From: Porogramme epimiltina
Taxonomy: Eukaryota; Basidiomycota; Agaricomycetes; Polyporales; Polyporaceae
DNA length: 31,165 nt
NCBI GenBank assembly: GCA_900155495.1
Contig: FTLJ01000540.1
Span: 1 to 31,165 of the forward strand
Reading direction: 5' to 3'
Part shown: one piece after another, positions 12,060 through 23,289 of the stretch
Numbering within the stretch: position 1 is the stretch's first letter
How the letters are laid out: every line of letters starts with the position of its first letter
Program-made: the position numbers and the translations under genes
Notes under the pieces: model-generated
The model's database searches: none
What the model saw: only the letters and a program-made list of their open reading frames with translations
Told to the model about the DNA's origin: nothing

Positions 12060-14107
12060 TTACGACAGCTCGCGGGAGCGCTTGCCGCGCCCGCTGGGCT
12101 CGTGCAACGAACAGTAGAGGAAGTGGCGGCGGGGCCCAGGGGGCGCCGTGCCCGCGACTGCGGCGACGCGCGCGCCGAGCGGGGCGGTGTCTGTCCCGCT
12201 GCCACGCACGCCCAGGGAGAACATGCGGTCGAAGACTGGGCGCGGTGCAGATGGGGTCGAGTTGGCAGTGGAGGTGGTGGCGGCGGAGGCGGCAGCGGCG
12301 ATCGAGTGGACAGAGCGGCGGAGGCAGCGTCAGAAGGGGGCAAAACACGGGGAGCGGGCGTGACGTACGCGCGGAGATGAACGCCTTCGCGGTCGTTTGG
12401 CAGCTGAGGTGCATAAGGGAAAGTGGGGGGCTGACGCCCTCGAGCGTGCGGAGGTACCGGTAGACCATAGACGGTTGGCAGGGGCCTGTGTGCGTGGCGC
12501 GCGTTAGCGTGTGATAGAGAGAGGTGTGGAAAGCCCGGGGTGTGACGCACCGAACCGGAAGACGGCTTGGTAGGCTTGTTTCCATTTCTCTTCCAGAAGA
12601 CGGGCGCATATTGATGGGTCTGGACAAGAGAGGCACTGCAGTTGGGAATACTGTGGTCAGCCGACGCTGGCGCGTTGGGAATCTGTGAAGCGCGGGCTTA
12701 CACATTGGTACTCCTTGGCGATCTGGACGAGGCCGAGCTTGAGAACGCGTTCGAGAAACCATGTCCGCCTTGACGTCATGGTATCAGCAATGCATCTCAT
12801 AGTCTCATAATAAAACGGGGATATGCCCACCTCTTCTCAAGCTTTAGGAGCGTAGATTGACTGAGGGTTCCCATCTCCTCCTCCGACCAGCCTCCAGGGT
12901 TGTCAAGTACAAAGCGACTTGATTCGCGATACAGCTCTTCCTCGTCGAACAGTTCCGCTATTCGCATTGCCTTGATGGGGCGGCCAGCAGCATGCGATAG
13001 GAGGAAGGTCAAGCACTCGTTCTGTAAAGACGAGACGTGAAGCTTGTGGGATATGTTCATGAGACCTTCGACATTGTTCCATGTTATAGTGCAGACGAGA
13101 CTGGACGAATCATGAGCAGATGGACGCGCGAACACAGGAGGTTACGTACTGAGGGTAAACGAACTTGAGGAAGTCGTGGAATGTGCTGGCCTGGCGTGGG
13201 TTTCTACATTACCGCTTATATTGTACTCTTACATGACAGCTCACCTTCTCTTCTTTCAACACGATGATAGCGTCCGGACGCTTCTCCTTCTCCTTCCCCT
13301 TCGCATGTACTTTGGTGAATCCGCCAGTAGTGGGTGTATGCGGCGCGCTGGACTTTCCATCCACGTCCGGAGCTTTAGCCTTTCCCTTCCCGGACGGGGT
13401 GGTGGGTGTGCTAGGGCTGGACTTCTCGAGCTTGTTCAAACTGTCTTCACGCGCCTTCGCTTTGTCCTCCGAACTCGCCTCAGGCTCGTCAGAGTCCTCA
13501 CTACCGCTCCCGACGTCGACATCGAGGTTGAACTCATCCGGGTCCATGTCGGGGTCGATGGGTGCGAAGGTAATCTCGGACGGGCTTTCGCGGCCAGGCT
13601 TGCTCCCGGGCACCACTGGAGGCTGGGATATAGTGATCACTGAGGAGATGGACTGGGGCCTTCCTGTCTCATTCTCCGTCTCCGCCCACCCGCCGCAGAG
13701 GGCAGCTTGAAAGAACGAAGACGCAAAGTAGAGGACCTCTTTATGTGCCCTTTGGACAAAGGCTCTTTCAGCCTCACATTGGGAGTGCGGAGGGCACAAA
13801 GCAATACACACCAGAAAGTGGTAGACTCAACCATAATCTTGACGTTCCCGGGAAACTTGCTTGCCCTCGTGAACGTTTCGTGGATCTCTATAGGATCGTC
13901 CAAGTCGCCGTTAGTGCTGAGGGACGAGGCCATTTCATCCGACTCGCATCCCTCGAAGTACCGGGAAGGGGAGCCAGCGGATCTGAAAATGCCTGCAGCA
14001 GCCGCATGTGTTTCAGTGGGGGAGCTGAGAGAGGCAGAGGGATTGTGTGTATTAGGGCCTCTCGAGTTTCGGGCGATGAGGATGTGGGGTGGATTCATCT
14101 TACGCAT
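12060..14107 (-). CDS. BTB/POZ-domain protein
   Basis: Predicted exons on minus: 14107-13812, 13749-13245, 13190-13150, 13100-12831, 12768-12702, 12635-12551, 12485-12369, 12235-12060 (TAA), giving 518 residues. The BTB core starts with KFPGNVKIMVESTTFW and AHKEVLYFASSFFQAAL (about 85-123) and resumes after a low-complexity acidic insert (about 141-254) with RPDAIIVLKEEK, STFHDFLKFVYPH and the helices around GLMNISHKLHV. A C-terminal module has CLSCPDPSIC, a possible zinc-binding group, and VYRYLRTLEGVSPPLS. BTB proteins usually dimerise or serve as Cul3 adaptors; the partner here is unknown. The start is uncertain: ATG 14107 leaves only 86 bases to the divergent tRNA gene. ATG 14098 and ATG 13933 (MASSLSTNGD), which is preceded by a pyrimidine tract, are good alternatives. 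Confidence 0.92.
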
Positions 14108-14193
14108 ACATCCTGTACTCGGCAGTTCAATTGGGCAAAAGTCAGGTGAGAGAGCCTTGCGGATGTGTTGGCAAGAACTTCCGAAAGGACAAC

Positions 14194-14273
14194 GGCGCTA
14201 TAGTGTAGTGGTTATCACTTGGGATTCTGATCTTCAGTGTTCCCAAAACCCAGGTTCGAGCCCTGGTAGCGCC
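14194..14273 (+). tRNA. tRNA-Gln(CTG) with short intron
   Basis: The 7 bp acceptor stem is perfect (GGCGCTA with TAGCGCC). The A box is TAGTGTAGTGG (14201-14211) and the B box GGTTCGAGCCC (14253-14263). The anticodon stem TGGGA pairs with TCCCA, and the loop begins TTCTGA, placing anticodon CTG at 14227-14229. This reads CAG codons for glutamine. About 9 nt (14231-14239) must be removed after position 37 to close the loop, the standard site for eukaryotic tRNA introns. CCA is not encoded, as expected. The exact intron edge is uncertain by one base because the variable loop is then short. It lies divergent from the BTB gene. Confidence 0.94.
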
Positions 14274-14282
14274 TAATCTCTG

Positions 14283-14287
14283 TTTTT
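14283..14287 (+). terminator. RNA polymerase III T-run terminator
   Basis: A TTTTT run starts 10 bases after the tRNA 3' end on the same strand. This is the usual position and form of a Pol III terminator. Confidence 0.8.
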
Positions 14288-15451
14288 GTTCTGGAAGCCT
14301 CGAGCTTGCAACGCGAAAGTAAGACAGACTTGTCGCATTTAGAACCGCCTCATCAGAGGAGGACATAGTGAAGAATCCATACGTCTCATCGCGTCCACTA
14401 CGTCATCTACCTTTTCATCAGCTCGTCAAGAGCTACCCAAGCTTCAAGTCTAGAGTGAGCTATGAATAGAAAGCCTCGTTTTCTTACACCTCACCCGGCT
14501 TATAATACCCACCCGAGGCCTTCAAGCTCCGAAGGTTGGCCATGAACTTGACGGAGATGGGGCATATTAAATCTCTCTCTCAGCTCACAGCTGAACTAGC
14601 TTGTAGTGCTGCCATGTGGTTGTTCCGGTCTTCTCGTCACCGTTCCAGGTGCTGACTCCGACTGAGCTCTACTGACGATATGGTTCTAATCTGGTTCGCT
14701 GGAGCTTAGTGCCTTTATATCATTACCGGGCTTGTCGGCTTCTTGAAACTTCTTTCCAAATTCCGGTGTTGGAACACCTTTAAGATTTGCTAGCTCTCTT
14801 GCATGTATCTTGCATATACACGGGGTTTTAGACGACAAACGCCGTGAATATGTGCGAGCATCTTCATGAACTCACGATGGAGGATTAGTGCATGCCCAAC
14901 ACTATTTATGCGGCGCTGGATCATTCGGGGTGCCCATTTTGGCGTAGAGCGTTCCCGTGTTCCGGTACCGAGGCCGAGGACGGACGGACAATCGCTATCT
15001 TGGGCGGCTGCGCGGGGTATTCTCGTTACCTCGACCTTCTCGCCGAAACTGAGCTTGCCCGCTGAGGCTGATCAAGGTTGGCTGTCACTGCTCTGATGAC
15101 CGCTAATCCGTGCACATGGACGACGTCGGGATTCTGCAGTCGACACATCCAACAGCATGATGTTGAAGGCATTCCCTCGAAGCTCCAGCGGTGATTGTCA
15201 ACGGCTCTGGAGGGACTGTTATACCTCGACTTGGCGAGCGCAGGGATGGTTCTTAAACACGGCCTAATGCAGGGTCGTACGCGCCAAGTCTAACGGGCAT
15301 CTGCCAGTAGTCAAGTCAGGTACGTACGTTATTCATCAAGGCTCGGTGGGTTTAGCAGACAGACTCGGAAGAATAATATCTTTTCGCTTCTCAGTCGGTC
15401 CCCTGGATGATTTTACATAGTATCGCATGACCCTAAGCTCGCCGCCGCCTA
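14288..15451. other. Intergenic region upstream of GH16
   Basis: About 1.2 kb of lower-GC DNA without a supported gene. The largest open frame (14866-15096) has no motif or splice continuation. It probably holds the GH16 upstream regulatory region. I could not assign specific factor sites with confidence. Confidence 0.4.
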
Positions 15452-15458
15452 CATATAG
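15452..15458 (+). promoter_or_regulatory. TATA-like element of GH16
   Basis: CATATAG lies about 120 bases upstream of the GH16 start codon, in a GC-rich local context, followed by a C/A-rich leader. The spacing suits a core promoter. The match is loose. Confidence 0.35.
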
Positions 15459-15578
15459 CTCGACAACGTCAATGAGTTCCGCCCCAACACACTAGCTGGA
15501 CCACCCAGAGCATCAGAGCTCAGAGCTCATCCCTCTACGCCTCCACAAGACGACACGTACCCTCACATTCTCGTCGAG

Positions 15579-16984
15579 ATGCGTTCACGCGCGGCACTTT
15601 CTCTTGTCACCTTGCTGCCATTCTTCATTCCTGCTGCGAGAGCGCAACTATGGGAGCTGGAAGATTCTTATGTTGGCGATGACTTCCTCTCCACTTGGAC
15701 CTGGGAGACAGAGAACGACCCTACGCATGGCCGGGTGAACTACCTAGACCTAGACACGTCACTTGCAGCCAACCTGACATATGGTACGTTTCCTACCATC
15801 GTCTTCATTTGCGGGCCATTATGCTAATTCTCGTATGTGCTACTCGTAGCGAGCCATAATAAATTTGTGATGCGCGCAGACGCTCAGAACGTGGTGGCAG
15901 ACTCCGCTCGGGGACGAGACAGTATACGCATCCATTCAAACAAGGCGTACACTGAGTCCCTCATCATCCTCGACCTCGAGCACATGCCCGAAGGTTGTGC
16001 GACGTGGCCCGCCTTCTGGACACTTAGTCAGAAGGGTCCGTGGCCACAAGGTGGGGAGCTCGACATCATCGAGGGTGCGTCACGCGTCTCCCATCAGGAG
16101 AAGGTGGGCGTGCGCCTATACTGATGCCATTCATTTGTTCCCCTGGTTCCGCAGGAGTGAACCTCAACGCCGCGAACCTTGCGTCCCTACACACGACGCC
16201 CAATTGCACGATGCCCGCCGGCCGGTCCATGCTCGGGTGCGTTCCCCCTTACGCTTCTCTTCCCTCCTCCACCGGTCGTGCCCCTGCTAACGCCGCCGTG
16301 CTTCGCGCCCCAGGAACGCGACTTCGGTGGACTGCGACACCCAGTTCAACTTCAACCAGGGCTGCGGCGTCTCCTTCCGCACGCCCGGTTCGTACGGCGC
16401 GCCCTTCAACGCCGCCGACGGAGGCTTCTTCGCCGTCGCGCGCACCGGACCCGACTCGGCCTCGGCCCCGTGGCCCTTCACCGCGTCCCCGGGCATTCGC
16501 GTGTGGTTCTGGCCGCGACACAGCCCGAGCGTGCCCCTCGAGGTGCGCTTCCCGCCCGGGTACGGCGCGCCGCTCGCGGGGCCGACGCACGCGTGGGGCA
16601 CGCCCGAGGCGGAATTCCCACTCGAGACGGACAACTGCGGGTACGATGCGCACTTTGACGCGCACCAGCTCGTGTTCGACCTGACGTTCTGCGTGAGTCC
16701 CTCCCCCGCTTCTGCGTTGTTCGTCTCCCGAGGGCATAGGCTGACTTTGGACTCTGGATGTTGGGGTACAGGGCGACTGGGCCGGGAGCTCGGGGGTGTA
16801 CGGCACGTCGGGATGCCCGAGCGATTGCACGGCTTGTAAGTGCTCGGCAGTCATTTCAGGACTCCTTTTTTGTTGCAAGCATTGACACGCCTCCCAACTA
16901 GTCGTCAATAACAACGCTACGGCGTTCGCTAACGCATACTGGGAAGTCAATGCGCTGCATGTGTACACCCCCGCGTTTCAGTAG
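15579..16984 (+). CDS. Secreted GH16 endo-beta-1,3(4)-glucanase
   Basis: Predicted exons: 15579-15783, 15850-16074, 16155-16236, 16314-16692, 16772-16835, 16902-16984 (TAG), giving 345 residues. Residues 1-22 form a signal peptide (hydrophobic core LVTLLPFFIPAA, likely cut after ARA). The GH16 active site GELDIIEG has catalytic E138 and E143 with D140 between, preceded by the family pattern TWPAFWTLS. The 345-residue length and several cysteines suit the laminarinase-like GH16 of basidiomycetes, which cut beta-1,3 or mixed-linkage glucans in fungal or plant walls. Exact substrate is not decidable from the sequence. The 3' part from about 16573 is duplicated downstream as a dead fragment at 20045-20427, while this copy has all catalytic parts. 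It is convergent with an F-box gene. Confidence 0.95.
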
Positions 16985-19900
16985 GCCGACGAGCACTGGG
17001 CATCCGACCAAGGATGTTTCTCGGTTTTAGGGTTTCGGTTGTTGTGGAACAAGGGCGACACACATTTTGTAACATAGTGCATATCATCATTGGATAGTGC
17101 TCGGATCTGGTGATACTAGAAGGCATGCGATAATGATCATTCCACGGAAGCAGGCGTTACTATGAGGGCAATAAGATAATTCGTGAATGCGCTATATAGA
17201 CAAACAGGCGGTCATTGTGTGACATGAGCAACTATAACAATTAAGTAATGCACTGGAACAGGAACGCCGCTGGGATCACAAGTCGGCGAAGAAGCCCTGT
17301 CCGGCCTTGACCTGGGCCAAAGCCTCCTCGTTTTCGGAAAGCATGGAGGAATACATCGTGATTCTCGGAAGGCGAGTGGAACTCCTGAGGCCGTAATCCA
17401 CGCCATCCACGGGGTCTTTCTTAGCGTGTCTTGCAGTAGAAGAGACGGGTCAGGAAAGTAGGCAGAATGACGAGAATGTTTGCTCACTCGGAACGCAAAT
17501 GCGCGAGGATGGGGTTAAGGTAACACCGATCCCCGCGGCGACCCTTGCCGCACATCTTGCAGAAATAGCCACCATCACCCTCGGCTACAATGGCCTCTTG
17601 CAGTTCGCGAGCCTTGGCCGCGTGCTCGCTAGGGATGCGGTCCCAGTGAGGAATCTCTTCTTCGGTGAGCTTGAGGTTATATCCCGTGTGGATCGTTGCA
17701 TCATGATCCATCTACAGGGACGGTAATGACAGTGAGCGCATTGTGCAGAAGACTGTGAGGACATACTTACTGCACCTGCCCAGTCGAATACCTCTTGCTT
17801 GACGAGATATGCGCACAGCCTACACCTCAAACGAACTCCGCAGATGTCCATGTCAGCCGTGGTCGCCGTGCTGGGATTGAGGCCGCAGGCAGTGATTACT
17901 TCGCTCCTGTACCGCAAGAATTCGTTCACGCGCACAGACTTTGCAAGGGTCGACAACAAATGGCTGCTTGTATCATTCCAGGAAAAGGAACGCAGGTAAT
18001 CCCCTAGCGCGCGATCGTACGCAGTCGTGTTGGGCAGATAGTAAGTTCGGAGGCAGGAATGGTTGATCACTTCCGGCCAGTGGTGGTTTGGCGTGGGGTA
18101 GCCACAACACCGTTTGCACCATAATGCTGTGACTGCAAGTGTTAGAGGGTCGCCTTCCGGCTTTATCCCTGCTTCTTTCAGCGGCTCTGCAACTAGAGCC
18201 GTGAGTTCGTTTTTGCACCGGCCCACCCACTCGTCCGTCAGAGCCGGAAGGACATCCGACAACCTAGCAATAATGTCTTTTCGCGATGGGGTCTTACCGC
18301 TATTGTCGTCCAGAATGGCTTGAACTTTGGGCATGAACGCGTAATCCAGGACACTGCCGACAAGACGTAGCTCGCCATTAAGAGCATATCGAGTCTTGCG
18401 AAAGCGTCGAAGCGCGTCCTTGAGCCAGCCCACACGCGTCTGAATGATCTTCGAGTACTTCTGCCGTTGGAGTGCCGTACGTAGACCTTGCATGTAGTGA
18501 ATGACCTTGTCACGAATGATGCCCCAACCTGGGGGGTTGTTAGAGATGGAGTGAACGTTTTAGCGACCACTCACTCCGGTCGTTGAGTCCGGTCGGCCGA
18601 TTGACACCGTCAATCTTGAGGAATTCTGCCCGTCCCTTCTCCGACATCGACTTGAGCTCTTCTTCCCAGCCTTCCTCTCGCAACCGCTCTTCAATCCTGT
18701 GATCCATATGAGTACCTGTGCAGGAGCCTTAATATCACAGATGAGCATGGCGTACATTTCGACGCGTTTCTTCTTCAGCGCGTCGTTTTCATGGCCCTTG
18801 TTCTGCTTGAGCTCTTCTTGCCAGACATTAAGCTCCTCGACGTGCTTTCAAGACAACATCAGCACCTTAGAGCAACAACGTGGCGCACTACTGACCTCAC
18901 GAATCCGCTTCACTTGTTCAATACGGTCCCGCACAAACTTCTTCTTGGACGCTTTGTTCTTCAGTTCAAGCCACTGTTCCTTCAACGCGCAAACCTGTGC
19001 CGGAACGAAGACGCGTTGTGTGTAGCTCCTGGAGTAATCGGAATGAGACTAAGCTCCGCCATGGGATACCTGCTTGACGTACCTATCGAGTTTAACCGAT
19101 GCAGAGTTTACAATATCCTCTACGACTACATCATCACTTTTGATGATACACGATAGCCATTCTTGGGCACGATTATACGTCCAGAACCTATTTATGCAGG
19201 AGAAACAACGAGCGTTATTAGCAAAAATGCAACATGGAAGCTTAGTAAGTACAAGACTCACAAATCCTTATTGGTCCGGCACGAGGTGCAGTACCTGACG
19301 CGTATTGAAAAGAGTGTTTGTGGTACATATTTATCGCAGCCCTGTGGTTATGTCGCAGTGAGCAGCGTGTCCCGGGCGACTCGGTGGGGAAATGCTTACA
19401 AAACAATTGTTGAAGAAGAGTAAGTTAGCATATTCCGGTTCACTCATGAGGGGTGGGATATCGGGAAGGCCCTCAATTTGAGCCCTAGCTGCTTTCCACG
19501 CCGATGCGAAAGTTCGGGACATGAGCATCTCACGGACGGCCTTGCTCGTCCGGGAAAGATTGAGGATATCTCGTGGGTGGAGCGTGCTAAGAATCTGTAG
19601 CACAAATGTCAGAGTTCGGCTTTTTCAGGTAATGAATGGAAGAACCTCAAACATCACATCGAATGGCATGTCTTCCAGCCCTCTCATATGACCACCAGCA
19701 TTAGTACGACGGCCTGCCTTCACAGAGCGACGGCCATTCGCCTTGCTTGTAGAGGCTGAACCCGTACCGGCCGCGGGTTTGGATGCCTTCGCGGTCTTAG
19801 CAGAAGTGGAGGAAATTTTGGTTTTCTTTCGGGGAGGCATTTGAATGGTGGTGGTCAAGGCAAGAGGAGAGTTGGCGCTCGTATCCACTGCCCACTTATG

Positions 19901-20038
19901 TTGTCGCGTCGCGTCTCGGAAGTGGAACCGCGTCGCGTAGGATTGATCATGTGACTTCTGCACGTGTCGGATACGTCCTGTGCAGTGTGCTACGGCCCAC
20001 TACCTCTGGCACTCACGGTCTCGGTACGCAATGCACCG
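16573..20038 (+). repeat. Tandem segmental duplication, unit A
   Basis: The unit runs from inside GH16 exon 4 through the GH16 3' end, the convergent F-box gene and its upstream flank. Unit B (20045-23470) repeats the same order, including untranslated flanks. Shared landmarks include the 3' region after GH16 and the upstream strings near 19945-20038 that recur near 23385-23470. The edges are approximate, as divergence blurs them. Confidence 0.85.
17276..19840 (-). CDS. F-box protein with Cys-rich modules, copy A
   Basis: Predicted exons on minus: 19840-19646, 19594-19400, 19341-19262, 19187-19083, 19028-18896, 18844-18756, 18696-18575, 18528-17771, 17711-17488, 17429-17276 (TGA), giving 684 residues with continuous phase. 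After a basic Ala/Ser-rich leader (MPPRKKTK) comes an F-box at about 54-95 (LEDMPFDVMFE, LHPRDILNLSRTSK). C129-x2-C132 and C148-x2-C151 may bind zinc. A charged helical region (ALKEQWLELK, HVEELNVWQEEL) follows, then further Cys pairs (LWCKRC, CRLC) and near the end CKMCGKG with C and H. F-box proteins recruit substrates to SCF ubiquitin ligases through Skp1; the target is unknown. Intron 1 uses a weak donor, GTTCTT, conserved in copy B. The start MPPRKK is chosen because it is shared; upstream Met codons differ between copies. Confidence 0.87.
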
Positions 20039-20044
20039 TTCGAA

Positions 20045-20427
20045 CTTCGCGGGGATGATGCACGCGTGGAGCGCGCCCGACGAGGAATTCCCCCTCAAGC
20101 CGGACGACAACTGCGGGTACGATGCGCACTTTGACGCCCACCGGCTGGTGTTCAACCTGACGTTCCGCGTGAGTGTCTTCCCCGTTGTCCGTCTCTCGAG
20201 GGCGTGCGTTGGTTTTTGACTCTCAATGCTGGGACTGGGCCCGGAGCTCCTTTGTGTACGGCACGTCGGGATGTCCGAGCAAGGCTTGTAAGTGCTCTGA
20301 GGTCATTTGAGGTCTCCTTTTTTGTTGACACGCCTCCCAATTAGTCGTCGATAACAACGCTACGGCGTTCGCTAACGCATGCTGGGAGGTCAATGCGCTG
20401 CATGTGTACACCCCCGCGTCTCAGTAG
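20045..20427 (+). pseudogene. GH16 3' fragment (duplicated, non-functional)
   Basis: This matches the last part of GH16 exon 4, then exons 5 and 6, from HAWSAPDEEFPLK to the TAG at 20425-20427. Signal peptide and catalytic ELDIIE are absent. The last Cys codon of exon 4 (TGC) is CGC here, the AG acceptor before exon 5 is lost, and exon 5 has a 9-base deletion. No normal glucanase can be made. An open frame at 19980-20219 fuses upstream flank sequence to this fragment by chance. Confidence 0.9.
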
Positions 20428-20720
20428 ACCGGCATGCACCGAGCATTTGACCAGGGATATTTCTCGGTTTTAGGGTTTCGACTGTCGTGGAACATGGGCT
20501 ACACACATTTTGTAACATAGTGCACATCATTATTGGGGAGTGCTCGGATCCAGTCATACTAACGATAATGATCATTCTAAGGAAACAGACGTTACTATGA
20601 GGGCGACAAGGCAATTCGTGAATACGCTATATAGACAAACATCCATACAACAAGCGGTCATTGTGTGACATGAGCAACTATAACAATGGGTGATGCACTC
20701 GAACAGGAACGCCTCGGGGC

Positions 20721-23289
20721 TCAAAAGTCGGCGAAGAAGCCCCGTCCGGCCTTGACTATACGCAAAACCTCCTCATTCTGGACAAGCGCAGAAGAATACA
20801 TCATGATTTCGGGACGGCGAGGGGATCTCCTGCGGCTATAATCCACGCCCTCAACAGGTTTTTCCTTGGAGTGCCTTGCAGCGTAGGAGAGGAGTCAGGG
20901 ACGCGGACAGTGTGACGAGAATGTTTGTTTGCTCACTCGGAACGCAAATGCGCGAGGATGGGGCGAATGTAACACTGATCCCCGTGGTAACCCTTGCCGC
21001 ACAGCCTGCAGAAACAGCCACCATCACCCCGGGCTACGATGGCTTCTTGCAGCTTGCGAGCCCTGGCCGCATGCTCGCTAGGAACGGGATCCCAGTGAGG
21101 GATTTCTTCGTCGGTGAGCTCGAGACGATATCCCTTGTGAACCTTTGCGTCATGATCCATCTTCAGACGCAATGATGATCGTGAGCACATTGTGTGGGAG
21201 ACTGCGAGGACATACTCACTGCACCTTCCCAGTCAAATACCTCTTGTTTGATGAGATAGGCGCACAGCCTACACCTCAAACGAACTCCGCAGGAATCCAT
21301 GTCAACTTTGGTCGCCGTATTGGGATCGAGGCCGTAGGCAGTGATTACTTCGCTCCTGTACCTGAAGCGGTCGTTCACACGCACAAACTTTGCGAGGGGC
21401 GACAAGATATGGTTGCTTGGATCATCCCAGCAAAAGGCACGCAGGTATTCCTCTACAGCGCGATCGTACGCAGCGATGTTGGGTACCTTGAGCGTTCTGA
21501 GGCAGGAGTGATCGACCACCTCTGGCCAACGGTGGTTAGGCGGATCGTAGTAAGAACACCGTGCGCACCATAATGCTGTGACTGCGAGTGTTAGCGGGTT
21601 GCCCTCCGGCTTTATCCCTGCCTCTTTCAGCGGTTGCGCAACTACAGTTGTGAGCTCATCTTTGCACCTGTCCACCCACTCGTCTATTAGAGACGGCATG
21701 ACGTCCGACAACCTAGCAACGATGTCTTCTCGCGATGTGGCCTCATCACTATTGTCATCTAGAATGGCTTGAACTTTGGGCATGAAAGCGTAATCCGAGA
21801 CGCCACCAACGAGACGTGGCTCGGCACCAGGGGCATATTGGGCCTTGCGAAAGTCTCCAAGCACGTCTCGAAGCCAGCCCACACGCGTCTGGATGATCTT
21901 CGAGTACTTCTCCCGTTGGAGTGCCACACGCAGGTCCTGCATATAGTGAATGACCTTGTCACGAATGATGCCCCAACCTGAAGGGATTGTTAGAGATGGA
22001 GTAAGCATTTCAACGACTACTCACCCCGGTCATTGAGTCCGGTCGGGCGATTGACACCGTCAATCTCTAGAAACCCCATCCGCGCCTTGTGTGACATCCC
22101 CTTGAGCTCTTCTCCCCAGCCTTCCTCTCGCAATCGCTCTTCAATCCTGTGATCCACATGAGTACCTGTGCAAGGACCTTGACATCACAGGCGAGTGTGA
22201 CGTACATTTTGACACGCTTCTTCTTCAGCACGTCGTTTGCATGACCCTTATTCTGCTTGAGCTCTTCTTGCCAGGCATTGATCTCTTCAACATGCTTTCG
22301 AGACAACATCAGAACCCCATGACAATAACGTAGCGCGCTACCAACCTCATGAATCTGCTTCACTTGTTCAACGCGGTCCTGCACAAACTTCTTCTTGGAA
22401 TCCTCGTCTTTCAGTTCAAGCCACTGCTCCTTCAACGCGCAAACCTGCGCTGGAATGAAGACGTGTTGGGTGTAACTCCTGAAGTAATCGGAATGAGACT
22501 AAGCTCCACCGTGGGATACGGTAATACCTGCTGGGCGTACCTATCGAGTCTGACCAGAGCACAGTTCACAATATCCTCTACCACTATATCACGGCCTTCG
22601 ATAATACATGATAGCCGTTGTTGGACGGGATAATAAGTCCAGAGCCTATTTGAGCAGGGAAAACAACGAGCGTTATTAGCAAAAACGGAAGATTGAAGCT
22701 TGGCAAGTGTAAGACTCACAAATCCTCATTAATCCTACACGAGGTGCAATACCTGACGCGTATTGAAAAGAGCGTTTGCGATACGTATTTACCGCAGCCC
22801 TAGGGTCATGTCGCGGTGAACAGCGTGTCCCAGATCACTCGCCGAGGAAATGCTTACAAAACAGTTGTTAAAGAAGAGCAAGTTGGCATATTCCGGTTCA
22901 CTCATGAGGGGTGGGATATCCGGAAGGCCCTCTATTTGAGCTCGAGCTGCTTTCCACGCTGATGAGAACGTTCGGGACATGAGCATCTCACGGAAGGCCT
23001 TGCTCGTCCGGGAAAGGTTGAGGATATCTCGTGGGTGGAGTGTGCTAAGAATCTGGGGAACGAAGGTCAAAACCCGGCTTATTCAAATAGTGGGTGAAAG
23101 AACCTCAAACATCACGTCGAATGGCATATCCTCCAGCTCTCTCATCTGACCTCCAGCATTGTGGCGGCCTGCATTCTCAGAGCGACGACCGCTTGCCTTG
23201 CTTGTAGAACTCGAGCCCGGATCGGTCGCCGCGGGCTTCGTGGTTCTAGAGGAGGCGGAAGAGCTTTTGATCTTCTTTCGAGGAGGCAT
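20721..23289 (-). CDS. F-box protein with Cys-rich modules, copy B
   Basis: Predicted exons on minus: 23289-23104, 23052-22858, 22799-22720, 22645-22541, 22478-22346, 22294-22206, 22146-22025, 21977-21220, 21160-20937, 20874-20721 (TGA), giving 681 residues. All nine introns lie at the same places and phases as in copy A, and nine of the ten exons have exactly the same length; exon 1 is 9 nt shorter. The F-box (LEDMPFDVMFE, LHPRDILNLSRTSK), the CFGC and CTSC pairs, the CRLC pair and the terminal CRLCGKG module are all kept. Many amino-acid differences exist, for example in the leader and after the LWCARC pair, but no stop or frameshift, so both copies appear coding. The likely role is an SCF substrate receptor, inferred from the F-box only. 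Confidence 0.87.

Noticed and set aside
14866..15096. 76-codon plus frame upstream of GH16
   Set aside because: No motif, no continuation through plausible splice sites, and composition like the surrounding non-coding DNA.
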